64,000 nucleotides of DNA, taken from positions 62,001 through 126,000 of the forward strand of contig NZ_JAHLYS010000033.1 in assembly GCF_025128055.1 (NCBI RefSeq), given 5' to 3'. The position numbers and the translations under genes were made by a program. Source of the DNA: Synechococcus sp. CS-1329. Lineage in GTDB: Bacteria; Cyanobacteriota; Cyanobacteriia; PCC-6307; Cyanobiaceae. Below, piece by piece: positions 25,559 through 35,857 of this stretch. Position 1 is the stretch's first letter; every line of letters starts with the position of its first letter. Under the pieces are notes generated by a model that ran no database searches, was not told the DNA's origin, and saw nothing but the letters and a program-made list of their open reading frames with translations.

Positions 25559-26653
25559 GTGACGCCCATCGCTGAGCGCGCCAGTTCGGTCGTGGTCGTC
25601 GGTGGCGGCATCGTCGCCCTGGCCACCGCCTGGTTGCTGCAGTGCCGGGGCCATCGGGTGCGCTTGATCGCCCCCGATGCCCAGGGGCCTGATGCGGGCG
25701 AGTGCCGCAGTGGCAGCGCCGCTGCCCTCGGGGTGCTGATGGCCCAGGTGTTTCAGCGCAGCAGGGGCCGCGCCTGGCGCCTGCGCCAGACCTCCCTGAG
25801 CCTCTGGGCCCAGTGGCGTCAGGAGCTGGCCGGGCGCGGCTGTCCCATCCCCTTCCAGGCGGGTCTGCTGCTGCTGGCGCGGGAGACCGCCGACGCCGAA
25901 CGGCTGCAGCAGCTGCAGGAGGAACGCCAGGCCCAGGGGCTGCCCCTGAGCTGGTGGGAGCCAGCTCAGTTGGAGGAGCAGGGCCTGGCCGGCGCCAGCC
26001 AGGGCGGCCTCCATTCCGCCCTGGACGGACAACTGGATCCCCTGGCCGCCATGGACGCCTTTCGCCGTGACGGCCTGCGGCAGGGCCTGGAGCTGGTCAA
26101 CGAGCGGGTGCTGGCACTGGAGCGGCAGCCGGGGGGCTGGAGGGTGCACGGCCACTCAAGCGCCCAGGCCAGCGAAGCTGCCTGGCTGGTGGTGGCCGCA
26201 GGTCTGGCCAGCGAGGAGCTGCTGGACCCCCTGGGGCACCAGAGGCCGCTGCAGCCGGTTCTGGGCCAGTGCCTCGAGCTGGCCACAGCAGCTGCGCTCC
26301 CCTGGCCCTGCCCTGTGGTCTGGCAGGGCCTCAACCTGGTGCCCCGGCCCGGCGGAGGCCTGTGGCTGGGGGCAACGCTGGAGCCAGGTGATCAGGCCGA
26401 CTTGGACCTGCTGGAGCCGATGCAGCAGCTGGCGGCCACAGCCCCGGGCTGCGGCTGGCTGGGGGAAGCGACCGTGAACCACCGCTGGCAGGGGCTGCGA
26501 GCCAGACCGGTGGGCCGGCCGGCCCCACTGCTGGAGCCACTGGAGCCAGGACTGCTGCTGCTGAGCGGTCACTACCGCAATGGCGTGCTGCTGGCGCCGG
26601 CCTCAGCCCAGTGGGCCGTGGAGCAGATCGAAGCTTCCCTTACCTGTCGTTAA
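25559..26653 (+). CDS. FAD-dependent amino acid oxidase-like protein (ThiO/DadA family)
   Basis: A 364-residue flavoprotein of the D-amino acid/glycine oxidase (DAO) family. The N-terminal dinucleotide site VVVVGGGIVALATAWLLQCR is clear, followed by the CRSGSAAALGVLMAQVFQRS stretch that replaces the usual GxAS segment of family members. The C-terminal FAD-contacting part is RARPVGRPAPLLEPLEPGLL then LSGHYRNGVLLAPASA, the HYRNG motif being typical of glycine oxidase ThiO. Substrate cannot be assigned; ThiO would supply iminoglycine for thiamine thiazole synthesis. The start is GTG 25559. The last bases overlap the candidate Pho box of pstS. Confidence 0.8.
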   Translation: MTPIAERASSVVVVGGGIVALATAWLLQCRGHRVRLIAPDAQGPDAGECRSGSAAALGVLMAQVFQRSRGRAWRLRQTSLSLWAQWRQELAGRGCPIPFQAGLLLLARETADAERLQQLQEERQAQGLPLSWWEPAQLEEQGLAGASQGGLHSALDGQLDPLAAMDAFRRDGLRQGLELVNERVLALERQPGGWRVHGHSSAQASEAAWLVVAAGLASEELLDPLGHQRPLQPVLGQCLELATAAALPWPCPVVWQGLNLVPRPGGGLWLGATLEPGDQADLDLLEPMQQLAATAPGCGWLGEATVNHRWQGLRARPVGRPAPLLEPLEPGLLLLSGHYRNGVLLAPASAQWAVEQIEASLTCR

Positions 26654-26667
26654 CGTATTTAGGGAGA
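26638..26667 (+). promoter_or_regulatory. Candidate Pho box upstream of pstS
   Basis: Three 8-base units spaced by 3 bases: CCTTACCT (26638-26645), GTTAACGT (26649-26656), TAGGGAGA (26660-26667). The first two each match six of eight bases of the cyanobacterial Pho unit CTTAACCT with the expected 11-base period; the third is weak. It lies 53 bases before the pstS ATG, where a PhoB/SphR activator would bind. Confidence 0.5.
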
Positions 26668-26720
26668 TGGCTGGATAGCGTCGCCGGGTGACTTCAGGCC
26701 CAAAGCGTTCTCTCCCCACC

Positions 26721-27728
26721 ATGAAACACAGCCAGCCCAGTTCCCTCGCCACGGTCGGTACGGCCCTGGGCCTCAGCCTGGCTCTCGCCGCCTGTGGGGG
26801 AGGCAGTGGTGACAGCGGCGGCGGTGTCACCGGCAGCCTCAATGGGGCCGGAGCCTCCTTCCCAGCCTCGATCTATCAGCGTTGGTTCCAGGATCTGGCC
26901 AGCGAGGACATCAAGGTCAATTACCAGTCAGTGGGATCAGGCGCTGGCGTGCGTCAGTTCGTGGCGGGCACCGTCGATTTCGGCGCCTCCGACGCGCCGA
27001 TGAAAGCGGAGGACATCGCCAAGGTGGAGCGGGGCGTGGTTCAGGTGCCGATGACAGCGGGTGCCATCGCCGTGGCCTTCAACCTGCCCGGTTGTGATCT
27101 CAAGCTCAGCCAGGACCAGGTGGTGGGGATATTCCTCGGCAAGATCAAGAACTACAAGGATCTGGGCTGCGCCGACAAGCCGATCACCGTGGTGCACCGC
27201 TCCGATGGCTCCGGCACCACCTACAACTTCACCAACAGCCTGGCGGCCTTCAGCGACGAATGGAAAAACGGACCTGGGGCAGCCAAGTCGGTGGCCTGGC
27301 CCACGGGCGTGGGTGCCAAGGGCAATGAAGGTGTTGCCGCCACCTTGAAGCAGACACCGGGCGGTATCGGCTATGTGGAAACCGCCTTTGTGCAGGGGGA
27401 TCTGCAGGCGGCGGCCGTGGCCAACAGAAACGGTGAAATGCTCAAACCCACCAACGAGACCGCCAGCGCGGCCCTGGGTTCGATCGACATCGGTGCGGAT
27501 CTGGTGGGCAGCGATCCCAATCCAGTGGCCGGCTACCCGATCGTGACATTCACCTGGATCCTGCTCTACAAGAGCGGCAACGGCGACAACACCGCTCTGC
27601 TCAAGAAGGTGTTTGAGCACACCCTCTCTGAAAAGGCCCAATCACTGGCCCCCGAGCTCGGCTACGTGAGCCTGCCCCCGGAGGTGGTGAGTCGGGCCAA
27701 GGAAGCCGTGGCCAGCATCGGCGATTGA
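26721..27728 (+). CDS. pstS: Phosphate ABC transporter substrate-binding lipoprotein PstS
   Basis: PstS binds phosphate outside the inner membrane and delivers it to PstCAB. The 335-residue precursor has a lipoprotein signal (ALGLSLALAACGGG, lipobox LAAC). The phosphate-binding loops are visible: GAGASFPASIYQRWFQDL, SVGSGAGVRQF, DFGASDAPMK and the HRSDGSGTTYNFTNSL segment with its Ser-Gly-Thr ligands. Permease and ATPase genes are not adjacent, as is common for extra or stand-alone pstS copies in picocyanobacteria. ATG 26721 is preferred; an upstream GTG at 26688 would add 11 residues. A Pho-box-like array sits in front. It is convergent with dnaK, 62 bases apart. Confidence 0.95.
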   Translation: MKHSQPSSLATVGTALGLSLALAACGGGSGDSGGGVTGSLNGAGASFPASIYQRWFQDLASEDIKVNYQSVGSGAGVRQFVAGTVDFGASDAPMKAEDIAKVERGVVQVPMTAGAIAVAFNLPGCDLKLSQDQVVGIFLGKIKNYKDLGCADKPITVVHRSDGSGTTYNFTNSLAAFSDEWKNGPGAAKSVAWPTGVGAKGNEGVAATLKQTPGGIGYVETAFVQGDLQAAAVANRNGEMLKPTNETASAALGSIDIGADLVGSDPNPVAGYPIVTFTWILLYKSGNGDNTALLKKVFEHTLSEKAQSLAPELGYVSLPPEVVSRAKEAVASIGD

Positions 27729-27790
27729 GCCCTGCCAGATGATCAAGGCCGGGTGGCAGCACAAGCCGCCCAGCCCTGATCACCAGCGGA

Positions 27791-29710
<1,920 letters not shown>

Positions 29711-29864
29711 GGGTTCTCACCTCCTCTGAATGGAATGTTCCGTCCCATGCATCTTCAGCAGTGGGGGCCACCGCAGGCGAGGTGTGGTTTCCGAACAGAG
29801 GGCGGGCGGGTGGCAGCCAGGCCCGTACATTTCGCTGCCGGCATCGCCCCAGACCCCAGCCGCC

Positions 29865-30770
29865 ATGGCCCCTGAGATCTCTGCCCACACCTCGCTGCTG
29901 GCCGTTCTCGGCGATCCGGTGCGCCATTCCCTGTCGCCGGCCATGCACAACGCGGCCCTGCGGCAACTGGGCCGCGACTGGGTCTATCTGGCCCTGCCGG
30001 TGCAGGCCCATGACCTGGCCCAGGTGGTGCGGGCCCTGGAGGCCATCGACTGCCGCGGGTTGAACGTGACGCTGCCCCACAAGCGGGCGGTGGCGGAGCT
30101 GGCGGCGGAGCTCAGCCCCCTGGCCCGGCGGGTGGGGGCCGTGAACACGCTGGTGCGGCGCGAGGGCGGCGGCTGGCTGGGCACCAACACTGATGTGGAG
30201 GGGTTTCTGGCGCCGCTGCGAGCCAGCGGCGCCGTTGCCCGGCGGGCCCTGGTACTGGGCTGCGGCGGCAGCGCCCGGGCCGTGGTGGCGGCCCTGGTGG
30301 AGCTGGGCGTGGAGCGCGTGGAGCTGGCGGGGCGGCGGCCCGATGCCCTGGCGGCATTCCTGGCGGAGTGCGGCTCCTGGGCACCGCAACTGCGCGGGGT
30401 GGCCTGGCCGGCGGCCGCCACGGAGCGCGGCGCACTGCGCCGGGCGCTGGCTGAAGCCGATCTGGTGGTCAACACCACCCCGGTGGGCATGGGAGCCGAC
30501 TTCGGCGCCTGCCCGCTCGAGGCAGCGGAACTCGACGCCCTGCGACCCGGGAGCCTGATCTACGACCTGATCTACACCCCCCGCCCCAGCCGCCTGCTGC
30601 TGGAGGCCCGCCAACGGGGTTGTGACGTGCTCGATGGCCTGGAGATGCTGGTGCAGCAGGGGGCCGCCTCCCTACGGCTCTGGCTCGCAGACCCAGATCA
30701 CTCCACGGCCGCGTCACTGCCGCTGGCGGCGATGCGCCAGGCCGCCCTCGCTCAGCTGGCCAGCGCCTGA
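29865..30770 (+). CDS. aroE: Shikimate 5-dehydrogenase
   Basis: AroE reduces 3-dehydroshikimate to shikimate with NADPH. The 301-residue enzyme has the shikimate site DPVRHSLSPAMHNAALRQLG, the catalytic lysine in GLNVTLPHKRAV, the aspartate in GTNTDVEGFLAPL, the NADP fold ALVLGCGGSARAVVAALVEL and the C-terminal DGLEMLVQQGAASLRLWL. ATG 29865 matches the family N-terminus; the frame is open upstream into the gap that separates it from divergent dnaK. The DAHP synthase gene of the same pathway lies elsewhere in the window, so aroE is not in an aromatic operon. Confidence 0.96.
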   Translation: MAPEISAHTSLLAVLGDPVRHSLSPAMHNAALRQLGRDWVYLALPVQAHDLAQVVRALEAIDCRGLNVTLPHKRAVAELAAELSPLARRVGAVNTLVRREGGGWLGTNTDVEGFLAPLRASGAVARRALVLGCGGSARAVVAALVELGVERVELAGRRPDALAAFLAECGSWAPQLRGVAWPAAATERGALRRALAEADLVVNTTPVGMGADFGACPLEAAELDALRPGSLIYDLIYTPRPSRLLLEARQRGCDVLDGLEMLVQQGAASLRLWLADPDHSTAASLPLAAMRQAALAQLASA

Positions 30771-30840
30771 GTGCCTGATCCCAGGCGACGGACGCCATCC
30801 CCCTAGCCTGGACGCCGTGCAGCTCTTGCGTCCCGCATCC

Positions 30841-31308
30841 ATGGAAGGCCCCCCGCTCTGGCAACGGCTCCTGGCCGCGCTGGCCTATCTGCTGCCCTGG
30901 AGTGACGGGGTGCCCTTCGGAGGGGCCCTGTTCGGCCTGCTGCCAGCTTTGCAATGGCTGGTGCTGCCGGCCCTGCCGCTGATGGCCCTGCAGCAGCAGA
31001 TTCCCTTCGGCGGCTTCCTGCTGTTCCTGGTGCTGTTTTTGGCGGTGGTGCGCAATGCCCGGGTGCCCTACTTCATCCGCTTCAACGTGCTTCAGGCGAT
31101 CCTGATCGACATCGTGCTGATCCTGGTGTCGCTGGCCTTCAACGTGCTGCTGCGCCCGATGGGAGCTGGATTTGCCCTGCGCACCCTCAACAACACCGTG
31201 TTCCTGGCCACCCTGCTGCTGGTGGTGTTCTCGGTGGTGCAGAGCCTCCGCGGCCGCGAGGCCGACATCCCCACAGTCTCGGAAGCGGTGCGGATCCAGC
31301 TCTACTGA
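30841..31308 (+). CDS. Tic20-family membrane protein
   Basis: A 155-residue protein with four predicted membrane helices. The pattern RLLAALAYLLPWSDGVPFGG at the start, PYFIRFNVLQAILIDIVL in the third helix and FSVVQSLRGREADIPTVSEA at the end is that of cyanobacterial Tic20-like proteins, relatives of the chloroplast import channel component Tic20. The bacterial function is not known. ATG 30841 is used; an in-frame GTG at 30817 could add eight residues. It lies 70 bases after aroE and 115 before rpsF, all on the plus strand. Confidence 0.85.
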   Translation: MEGPPLWQRLLAALAYLLPWSDGVPFGGALFGLLPALQWLVLPALPLMALQQQIPFGGFLLFLVLFLAVVRNARVPYFIRFNVLQAILIDIVLILVSLAFNVLLRPMGAGFALRTLNNTVFLATLLLVVFSVVQSLRGREADIPTVSEAVRIQLY

Positions 31309-31423
31309 CAGCCGAGGCGGCAGCGCTGGAGGGGGAGGTGGCCGGCAGGTAGGCTGATCGATCCGTTGCTGGCAGCTCCAGCCGCCGGCCTCCCACGAGC
31401 CCATCACGGAGCCTCAGATCCCC

Positions 31424-31777
31424 ATGTCGCAGAAGCCTTACTACGAAACCATGTACATCCTTCGTCCGGATATCCCGGAGGAAGAGGTGGAAACCCATGT
31501 GACCAAGTACCGCGATCTGCTCACCGAAGCAGGTGCTGAAGTGCTCGATTGCCAGATGCGCGGCAAGCGCCGTCTGGCCTACACGATCGCCAAGCACCGC
31601 GAAGGCATCTACGTGCAGCTCAACCACGACGGCGATGGCCAGCAGGTGGCTCTGCTGGAGCGCGCCATGCGCCTCAGCGAAGACGTGATTCGCTACCTCA
31701 CCGTCAAGCAGGACGGCCCGCTGCCCACCCCCCGCAACGCTCCTGCCGCCGCCGAGCCGGCTGCCGCCGCAAGCTGA
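31424..31777 (+). CDS. rpsF: 30S ribosomal protein S6
   Basis: The 117-residue protein binds 16S rRNA with S18. It shows the S6 core from [20 protein letters not shown] through the [20 protein letters not shown] loop to [16 protein letters not shown]. The C-terminal 20 residues are an Ala/Pro-rich tail ([13 protein letters not shown]) common in cyanobacterial S6. rpsR and rplI, often linked in other bacteria, are not here. It follows the Tic20-like gene. Confidence 0.97.
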   Translation: MSQKPYYETMYILRPDIPEEEVETHVTKYRDLLTEAGAEVLDCQMRGKRRLAYTIAKHREGIYVQLNHDGDGQQVALLERAMRLSEDVIRYLTVKQDGPLPTPRNAPAAAEPAAAAS

Positions 31778-31849
31778 GCTGAGCCAGCGCACCAACCGAA
31801 TCCCAGCCAGCCTGGGGATGATGGATCAACCGTCATCTCCGGCTGCTTT

Positions 31850-32278
31850 ATGGCGAGAGAATCTTCCAGGCCAGAGGCAGGATCTCAGCCGCTGGATGAT
31901 CGCTTGAGCAGCCCCCTGCATGAGGTCCGCCTGGAACTGGAGGTCACCAGAGCTCAGCTCTCGACCTGCCAGCAGGACCTGGAGCGCACCCGGCGCCAGC
32001 TGGTGGACCTCGAGGAGCTGATCAGGGACCTGCCCGAGATCTTCGAGCGCAAATTTCATCAGCGCCTGCAGCCCCTGCTCGATCAGCAACAGCTGCTGGC
32101 CCATGACAACCACACCCTCAGGGAGCAGGCCAGGCGTCAGCTGCCGCCGGCAGGGCCGGATCCCCGATCAGCACCGGAGGATCAGCAGGGGCCGGGGCCA
32201 GAAGCTCAACGGCCTGGGAGCTTCGCTCCGCTGCGGGCCCTGGGCCGGCGCTGGCTCAGCCGTCAGGCCCCGCCCTGA
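31850..32278 (+). CDS. Predicted coiled-coil protein, unknown function
   Basis: 142 residues, soluble. Residues 20-95 form a strongly charged helix with a heptad-like pattern (LHEVRLELEVTRAQLSTCQQ, then DLERTRRQLVDLEELIRDLP and FERKFHQRLQPLLDQQQLL), predicted as coiled coil. The C-terminal 45 residues are Pro/Gly/Arg-rich and probably disordered. No family is recognised; KFHQRLQPLLDQQQLL resembles short cyanobacterial proteins of unknown role. The start ATG 31850 has no strong ribosome binding site, so confidence is moderate. It is convergent with argG, 10 bases apart. Confidence 0.65.
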   Translation: MARESSRPEAGSQPLDDRLSSPLHEVRLELEVTRAQLSTCQQDLERTRRQLVDLEELIRDLPEIFERKFHQRLQPLLDQQQLLAHDNHTLREQARRQLPPAGPDPRSAPEDQQGPGPEAQRPGSFAPLRALGRRWLSRQAPP

Positions 32279-32288
32279 CCCTGAGACC

Positions 32289-33512
32289 TCAGGCCTGGCG
32301 CTGGCTGGCCGCCCAGAGGCGCGTGGGCATCCCCCACACATAGATGAAGCCTTCGGCGGCCCGGTGATCAAAACGATCGTCGCTGCCGTAGGTGGCCATC
32401 GCCGGCACATAGAGGCTGTCGCTGCTGCTGGAGCGGCCGATCACCACGGCATTGCCCTTGTGCAGGCGCAGGCGCACCACGCCGTTGACCGTGGCCTGGG
32501 TGCAATCCAGGAAGCCATCGAGCGCCTGCTTGAGCGGCCCGAACCAGAGACCCTGATAGACGAGATCAGCCCAACTCGACTCGATCTGGCGCTTGTAGCG
32601 CACCACATCGGCGGCCAGTGTGAGACTCTCAAGCTCCTGATGAGCGCGGATCAACAGCAGCAGACCGGGCGTTTCATAGATCTCCCTGGATTTGATCCCC
32701 ACCACCCGATTCTCGATGATGTCGAGGCGGCCGAAGCCATGGAGGCCGGCCAGCTCATTGGCGCGGCGGATCAGACTGACCGGGTCAAGGGCAAGGCCAT
32801 CGATCGCCACAGGGTTGCCCTGCTCAAAAGCGATCTCCACCACCTGGGGCTCATCGGGGGTGTCTGAAATCGAGCGGGTCATGGCGAACACCTCCTCGGG
32901 AGGCTCCACCATCGGATCCTCCAGGGGACCCGCCTCGATGCTGCGTCCCAGCAGGTTGAGATCGATCGAATAGGGATTCTTTTTGCTCACCGGCGCCGGG
33001 ATGCCGCAGCGCTCGCCGTAGGCAATGGTCTCCTCACGGCTCATGGCCCACTCCCGCGCCGGGGTGAGCACCTTCAGGTCGGGGGCGAGGGCGCCGATCG
33101 CCACATCGAAGCGCACCTGATCATTGCCTTTGCCCGTGCAGCCGTGGGCCACGGCATCGGCCCCCAACTCCCGGGCCACCTCCACCAGGCGACGGGCGAT
33201 CAGGGGCCGCGCCAGAGCGGTGGAGAGGGGGTAGCGCCCCTCGTAGAGAGCATTGGCGCGAATGGCGGGGAAGGCGAACTCGCGGATGAAGGGATCGATC
33301 AGATCCCCCACGATCGACTGGCTGGCACCGGAATCGAGGGCCTTCCGGCGAATCGGCTCCAACTCATCGCCCTGGCCGAGGTCGGCGGCGAAGGTGATCA
33401 CCTCCTCCACGCCCCACTCCTGCTTGAGATAAGGAATGCAGACACTGGTGTCCACCCCGCCGGAGTAGGCGAGCACCACCCGCTTTGCCCTGGCGACCTG
33501 CTCCTGTGCCAT
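32289..33512 (-). CDS. argG: Argininosuccinate synthase
   Basis: ArgG joins citrulline and aspartate using ATP, the penultimate step of arginine synthesis. The 407-residue protein begins with the ATP pyrophosphatase loop [20 protein letters not shown]. It also shows [36 protein letters not shown] and [19 protein letters not shown] 33512 is preferred: it sits nine residues before the conserved core, and 18 extra codons up to 33566 would overlap the next gene. The small membrane protein gene upstream ends only four bases away on the same strand, so the two may be cotranscribed. Confidence 0.97.
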   Translation of the reverse strand: MAQEQVARAKRVVLAYSGGVDTSVCIPYLKQEWGVEEVITFAADLGQGDELEPIRRKALDSGASQSIVGDLIDPFIREFAFPAIRANALYEGRYPLSTALARPLIARRLVEVARELGADAVAHGCTGKGNDQVRFDVAIGALAPDLKVLTPAREWAMSREETIAYGERCGIPAPVSKKNPYSIDLNLLGRSIEAGPLEDPMVEPPEEVFAMTRSISDTPDEPQVVEIAFEQGNPVAIDGLALDPVSLIRRANELAGLHGFGRLDIIENRVVGIKSREIYETPGLLLLIRAHQELESLTLAADVVRYKRQIESSWADLVYQGLWFGPLKQALDGFLDCTQATVNGVVRLRLHKGNAVVIGRSSSSDSLYVPAMATYGSDDRFDHRAAEGFIYVWGMPTRLWAASQRQA

Positions 33513-33516
33513 CCCC

Positions 33517-33780
33517 TCAGTCCTGTGCGTGCGAGCTGTTGCAGGATTGTCCCTCTTCACCGTCACCGCCGGGGTGCAGGGCCGTGGCCGGCACCGAGCC
33601 CCAGCGGCTGGCGATCCAGAGCCCCATCAGCAGCGGTGGGATCAGCACCAGAGCCCACACCTGCCACGACACCACCGCCAGGGGCTCAGGCCAGCGCTGG
33701 CCCGCCGACACCAGCAGGGCGCTGATCAACAGGGCCAGGCTCCAGCCCAGCAGCAGCGAAGGGAGTTTGGCGGCGGCCAA
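33517..33780 (-). CDS. Small two-helix membrane protein upstream of argG
   Basis: 87 residues with two hydrophobic segments (about 8-25 [19 protein letters not shown], and about 40-58 [18 protein letters not shown]) joined by a short loop, then a polar C-terminus. No family recognised. The start is a TTG at 33780; the frame continues open upstream without ATG or GTG and no ribosome binding site is clear, so the true start may differ. Placement four bases before argG on the same strand suggests an operon. It is divergent from the DUF3134 gene. Confidence 0.65.
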   Translation of the reverse strand: MAAAKLPSLLLGWSLALLISALLVSAGQRWPEPLAVVSWQVWALVLIPPLLMGLWIASRWGSVPATALHPGGDGEEGQSCNSSHAQD

Positions 33781-33851
33781 GGAAAGGATTCGAGGTGCTG
33801 GCTTATGGTGGTCGATCGGCGTCCAACGGTTGCACGCTTCACAGGCTTTCC

Positions 33852-34103
33852 ATGAGCACCCTCGACAGCATCAACCCCTCCCTCACCCGCTACCGGCGGG
33901 ATGAACCGGCGCCGGTGCTGCCCCTGCGGGATGAGCCGGATCTGCTCAGCTGGCTGGAGAGCAGTGGCCGCCTGGTGGCCGATGAGGAAACCGCCGCTCC
34001 TGATGTGAGCACAGTGGAGGAGGAGGAGCTCTCGGCGCTGATGGGCGAGAAGGAGGAGTACAACCAGGCCGATGAGCAGTCGGATGAAAACTGGGAAGAC
34101 TGA
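33852..34103 (+). CDS. DUF3134-family small protein
   Basis: An 83-residue acidic protein found in cyanobacteria. The family pattern is visible: NPSLTRYRRDEPAPVLPLRD followed by EPDLLSWLESSGRLVADEE, then an acidic C-terminal tail (EEEELSALMGEKEEY to DENWED). Function unknown. ATG 33852 matches the family start; a longer frame from 33795 would read through the gap shared with the divergent gene. mraY follows after about 117 bases. Confidence 0.82.
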   Translation: MSTLDSINPSLTRYRRDEPAPVLPLRDEPDLLSWLESSGRLVADEETAAPDVSTVEEEELSALMGEKEEYNQADEQSDENWED

Positions 34104-34220
34104 GCCCTGAGCACCAGGAGCACTGGGCCTCCTGATCTGACTTCGCGATCCTGATCTAAGGTCCGGCCGCATTGCCCCAGCGCCGCGGCGGCGCCCCAAG
34201 TCTTGGCCCGAACAACCCCG

Positions 34221-35309
34221 ATGCCGGTCCCCACAGGGACCACAGCAGCTCCAACGGATGGTCGATGGAGTGCTCTGGGGCTGGCCCTTGCTGTGGTGGT
34301 GATCTGCATGGTCGGCGATGGCCTCAGCGGCGCGCCCCAGCTCACCCCGCCGCTGCTGGTGGCTGCCCTGGTGAGCTGGGCGCTCTGCCGCTGGGGGGTG
34401 CCCAGGCTGAGGGCCCTGAAGCTTGGCCAGGTGATCCGGGAGGAAGGTCCCCAGGGGCACCACGGCAAGGCCGGCACACCCACCATGGGCGGCCTGCTGG
34501 CGGTGCCGGTGGGAGTGATCGTTGGCGGGCTGGTCTCCCCTGGCGATGACCGGTTGCTGGCGGTGGCAGCCATCACCCTGGCCTACATGGCCATCGGCGG
34601 CATCGACGACTGGCGCAGCCTCACCCGCCAGACCAACACCGGCCTGACCCCCCGCGGCAAGCTGCTGCTGCAGGCCCTCGCGGCGGCCCTGTTCCTGGCC
34701 TGGGCCCAGTGGAACCTCTGGATCCGTCCCGATGTCTCCCTGGCCCTGGGCTGGGTGCTGCCCCTCGGTCTGCTAATCCTGCCCCTGGGCCTGTTCGTCT
34801 TTCTGGCGGAGAGCAACGCCACCAACCTCACCGACGGCCTCGATGGCCTGGCGGCCGGATGCGGCGCCATTGTCTTCACCGGCTTCGGCGTCCAGCTGAT
34901 GCTGCGCGGGTCGCTGGGGGATCCGGCCATGGCCGGTTTCTGTGCCGCCATGGCCGGCGCCTGGCTGGGATTTCTGGCCCACAACCGCCATCCGGCCAGG
35001 GTGTTCATGGGCGACACCGGCTCCCTGGCCATGGGGGCGGCCCTGAGCGCAGTGGCCCTGCTCAGTGACAGCCTCTGGCCACTGCTGCTGATGGGGGGAG
35101 TGTTCCTGGCGGAATCGCTCTCGGTGATCCTGCAGGTGTGGGTCTTCAAGGCCACCAAGGGCCCCGACGGCCAGGGGCGTCGCCTGTTCCGCATGGCGCC
35201 GCTGCACCACCACTTCGAGCTGGGGGGCCTGCCGGAGCTCACGGTGGTGGTGCGCTTCTGGGGAGCCAGCGGCCTGCTGGTGCTTCTGGCCCTGCTGTTG
35301 CTGCCCTGA
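34221..35309 (+). CDS. mraY: Phospho-N-acetylmuramoyl-pentapeptide-transferase
   Basis: MraY moves the UDP-linked muramyl pentapeptide onto undecaprenyl phosphate, making lipid I for peptidoglycan. The 362-residue membrane protein has about ten helices and the family catalytic motifs: [26 protein letters not shown] (the DD pair), [29 protein letters not shown] and the cytoplasmic [14 protein letters not shown] 34221 is used; TTG 34203 in frame would add six residues. It is not within a dcw cluster here, as is usual in cyanobacteria. Confidence 0.96.
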   Translation: MPVPTGTTAAPTDGRWSALGLALAVVVICMVGDGLSGAPQLTPPLLVAALVSWALCRWGVPRLRALKLGQVIREEGPQGHHGKAGTPTMGGLLAVPVGVIVGGLVSPGDDRLLAVAAITLAYMAIGGIDDWRSLTRQTNTGLTPRGKLLLQALAAALFLAWAQWNLWIRPDVSLALGWVLPLGLLILPLGLFVFLAESNATNLTDGLDGLAAGCGAIVFTGFGVQLMLRGSLGDPAMAGFCAAMAGAWLGFLAHNRHPARVFMGDTGSLAMGAALSAVALLSDSLWPLLLMGGVFLAESLSVILQVWVFKATKGPDGQGRRLFRMAPLHHHFELGGLPELTVVVRFWGASGLLVLLALLLLP

Positions 35310-35358
35310 GCGAATCGGCAGCAGACTTGGAGGGTGACTGAAGCAACGGGAGTCTGAA

Positions 35359-35601
35359 GTGGCCTACTTCACCTGGAAGGAAAAGGGTCTGACCGCCGAC
35401 TGCGCCAGCCTTGAGGCCATGGCGGCCCGTTTCGAGGAGGCGGCGGCGCTGATGCGGCGCATGGCCGCTGAGGGCTTCGCCTTGGAGCGGCACAGCGACG
35501 GTCAGCACATCACCCATCCCGATGCGGGGGTGTTTGAGGCCTACGGGTTCATCAGCGAAGAGCCACCGGTGCGCCAGCTGGACCTGATCCCCGGCGGCTG
35601 A
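35359..35601 (+). CDS. Small conserved-looking cyanobacterial protein
   Basis: 80 residues, soluble, no domain recognised. It has an aromatic start AYFTWKEKGLTAD, an amphipathic helix SLEAMAARFEEAAALMRRM and a C-terminal HITHPDAGVFEAYGFISEEP stretch that looks structured. The GTG start at 35359 has a GGGAG site about seven bases upstream. It follows mraY by 49 bases and probably shares its transcript. Confidence 0.75.
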   Translation: MAYFTWKEKGLTADCASLEAMAARFEEAAALMRRMAAEGFALERHSDGQHITHPDAGVFEAYGFISEEPPVRQLDLIPGG

Positions 35602-35621
35602 GCGGCCCAGCAGCCGGGCCC

Positions 35622-35783
35622 TCAGCGGCGCAGGTAACCCACCACCCAAACGGCCACGAACCCCAGGGAAGAGAGCACCAGATAGATCAGGGCCCACTTC
35701 TGGAACGTGGCGATGTCCTGGCCGAACACCAGGCCGGACGCGGCATCACCGGCAGTGGAGAAGGCGAACAGCAGGCTCAGCAA
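35622..35783 (-). CDS. Probable 53-residue single-helix membrane protein
   Basis: A short minus-strand frame translating as a leader LLSLLFAFSTAGDAASG, then LVFGQDIATFQKWA and a membrane helix LIYLVLSSLGFVAVWVVGYL ending in RR. Amino acid composition and third-position GC look coding, and the frame fills an otherwise empty gap between convergent and divergent neighbours. The start is unsure: TTG 35783 is the first standard start codon after an in-frame stop at 35799-35801, and no clear ribosome binding site precedes it. Function unknown; the single helix with a basic end resembles small thylakoid or photosystem-associated proteins, but I cannot name one. Confidence 0.5.
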   Translation of the reverse strand: MLSLLFAFSTAGDAASGLVFGQDIATFQKWALIYLVLSSLGFVAVWVVGYLRR

Positions 35784-35857
35784 GGCAGTCGGGCGCGGAA
35801 ACCTTCTTTAGCAGGCTTTGCCGGGGGCGAGGATCGGCACAGATCGCCACTGGCCCG

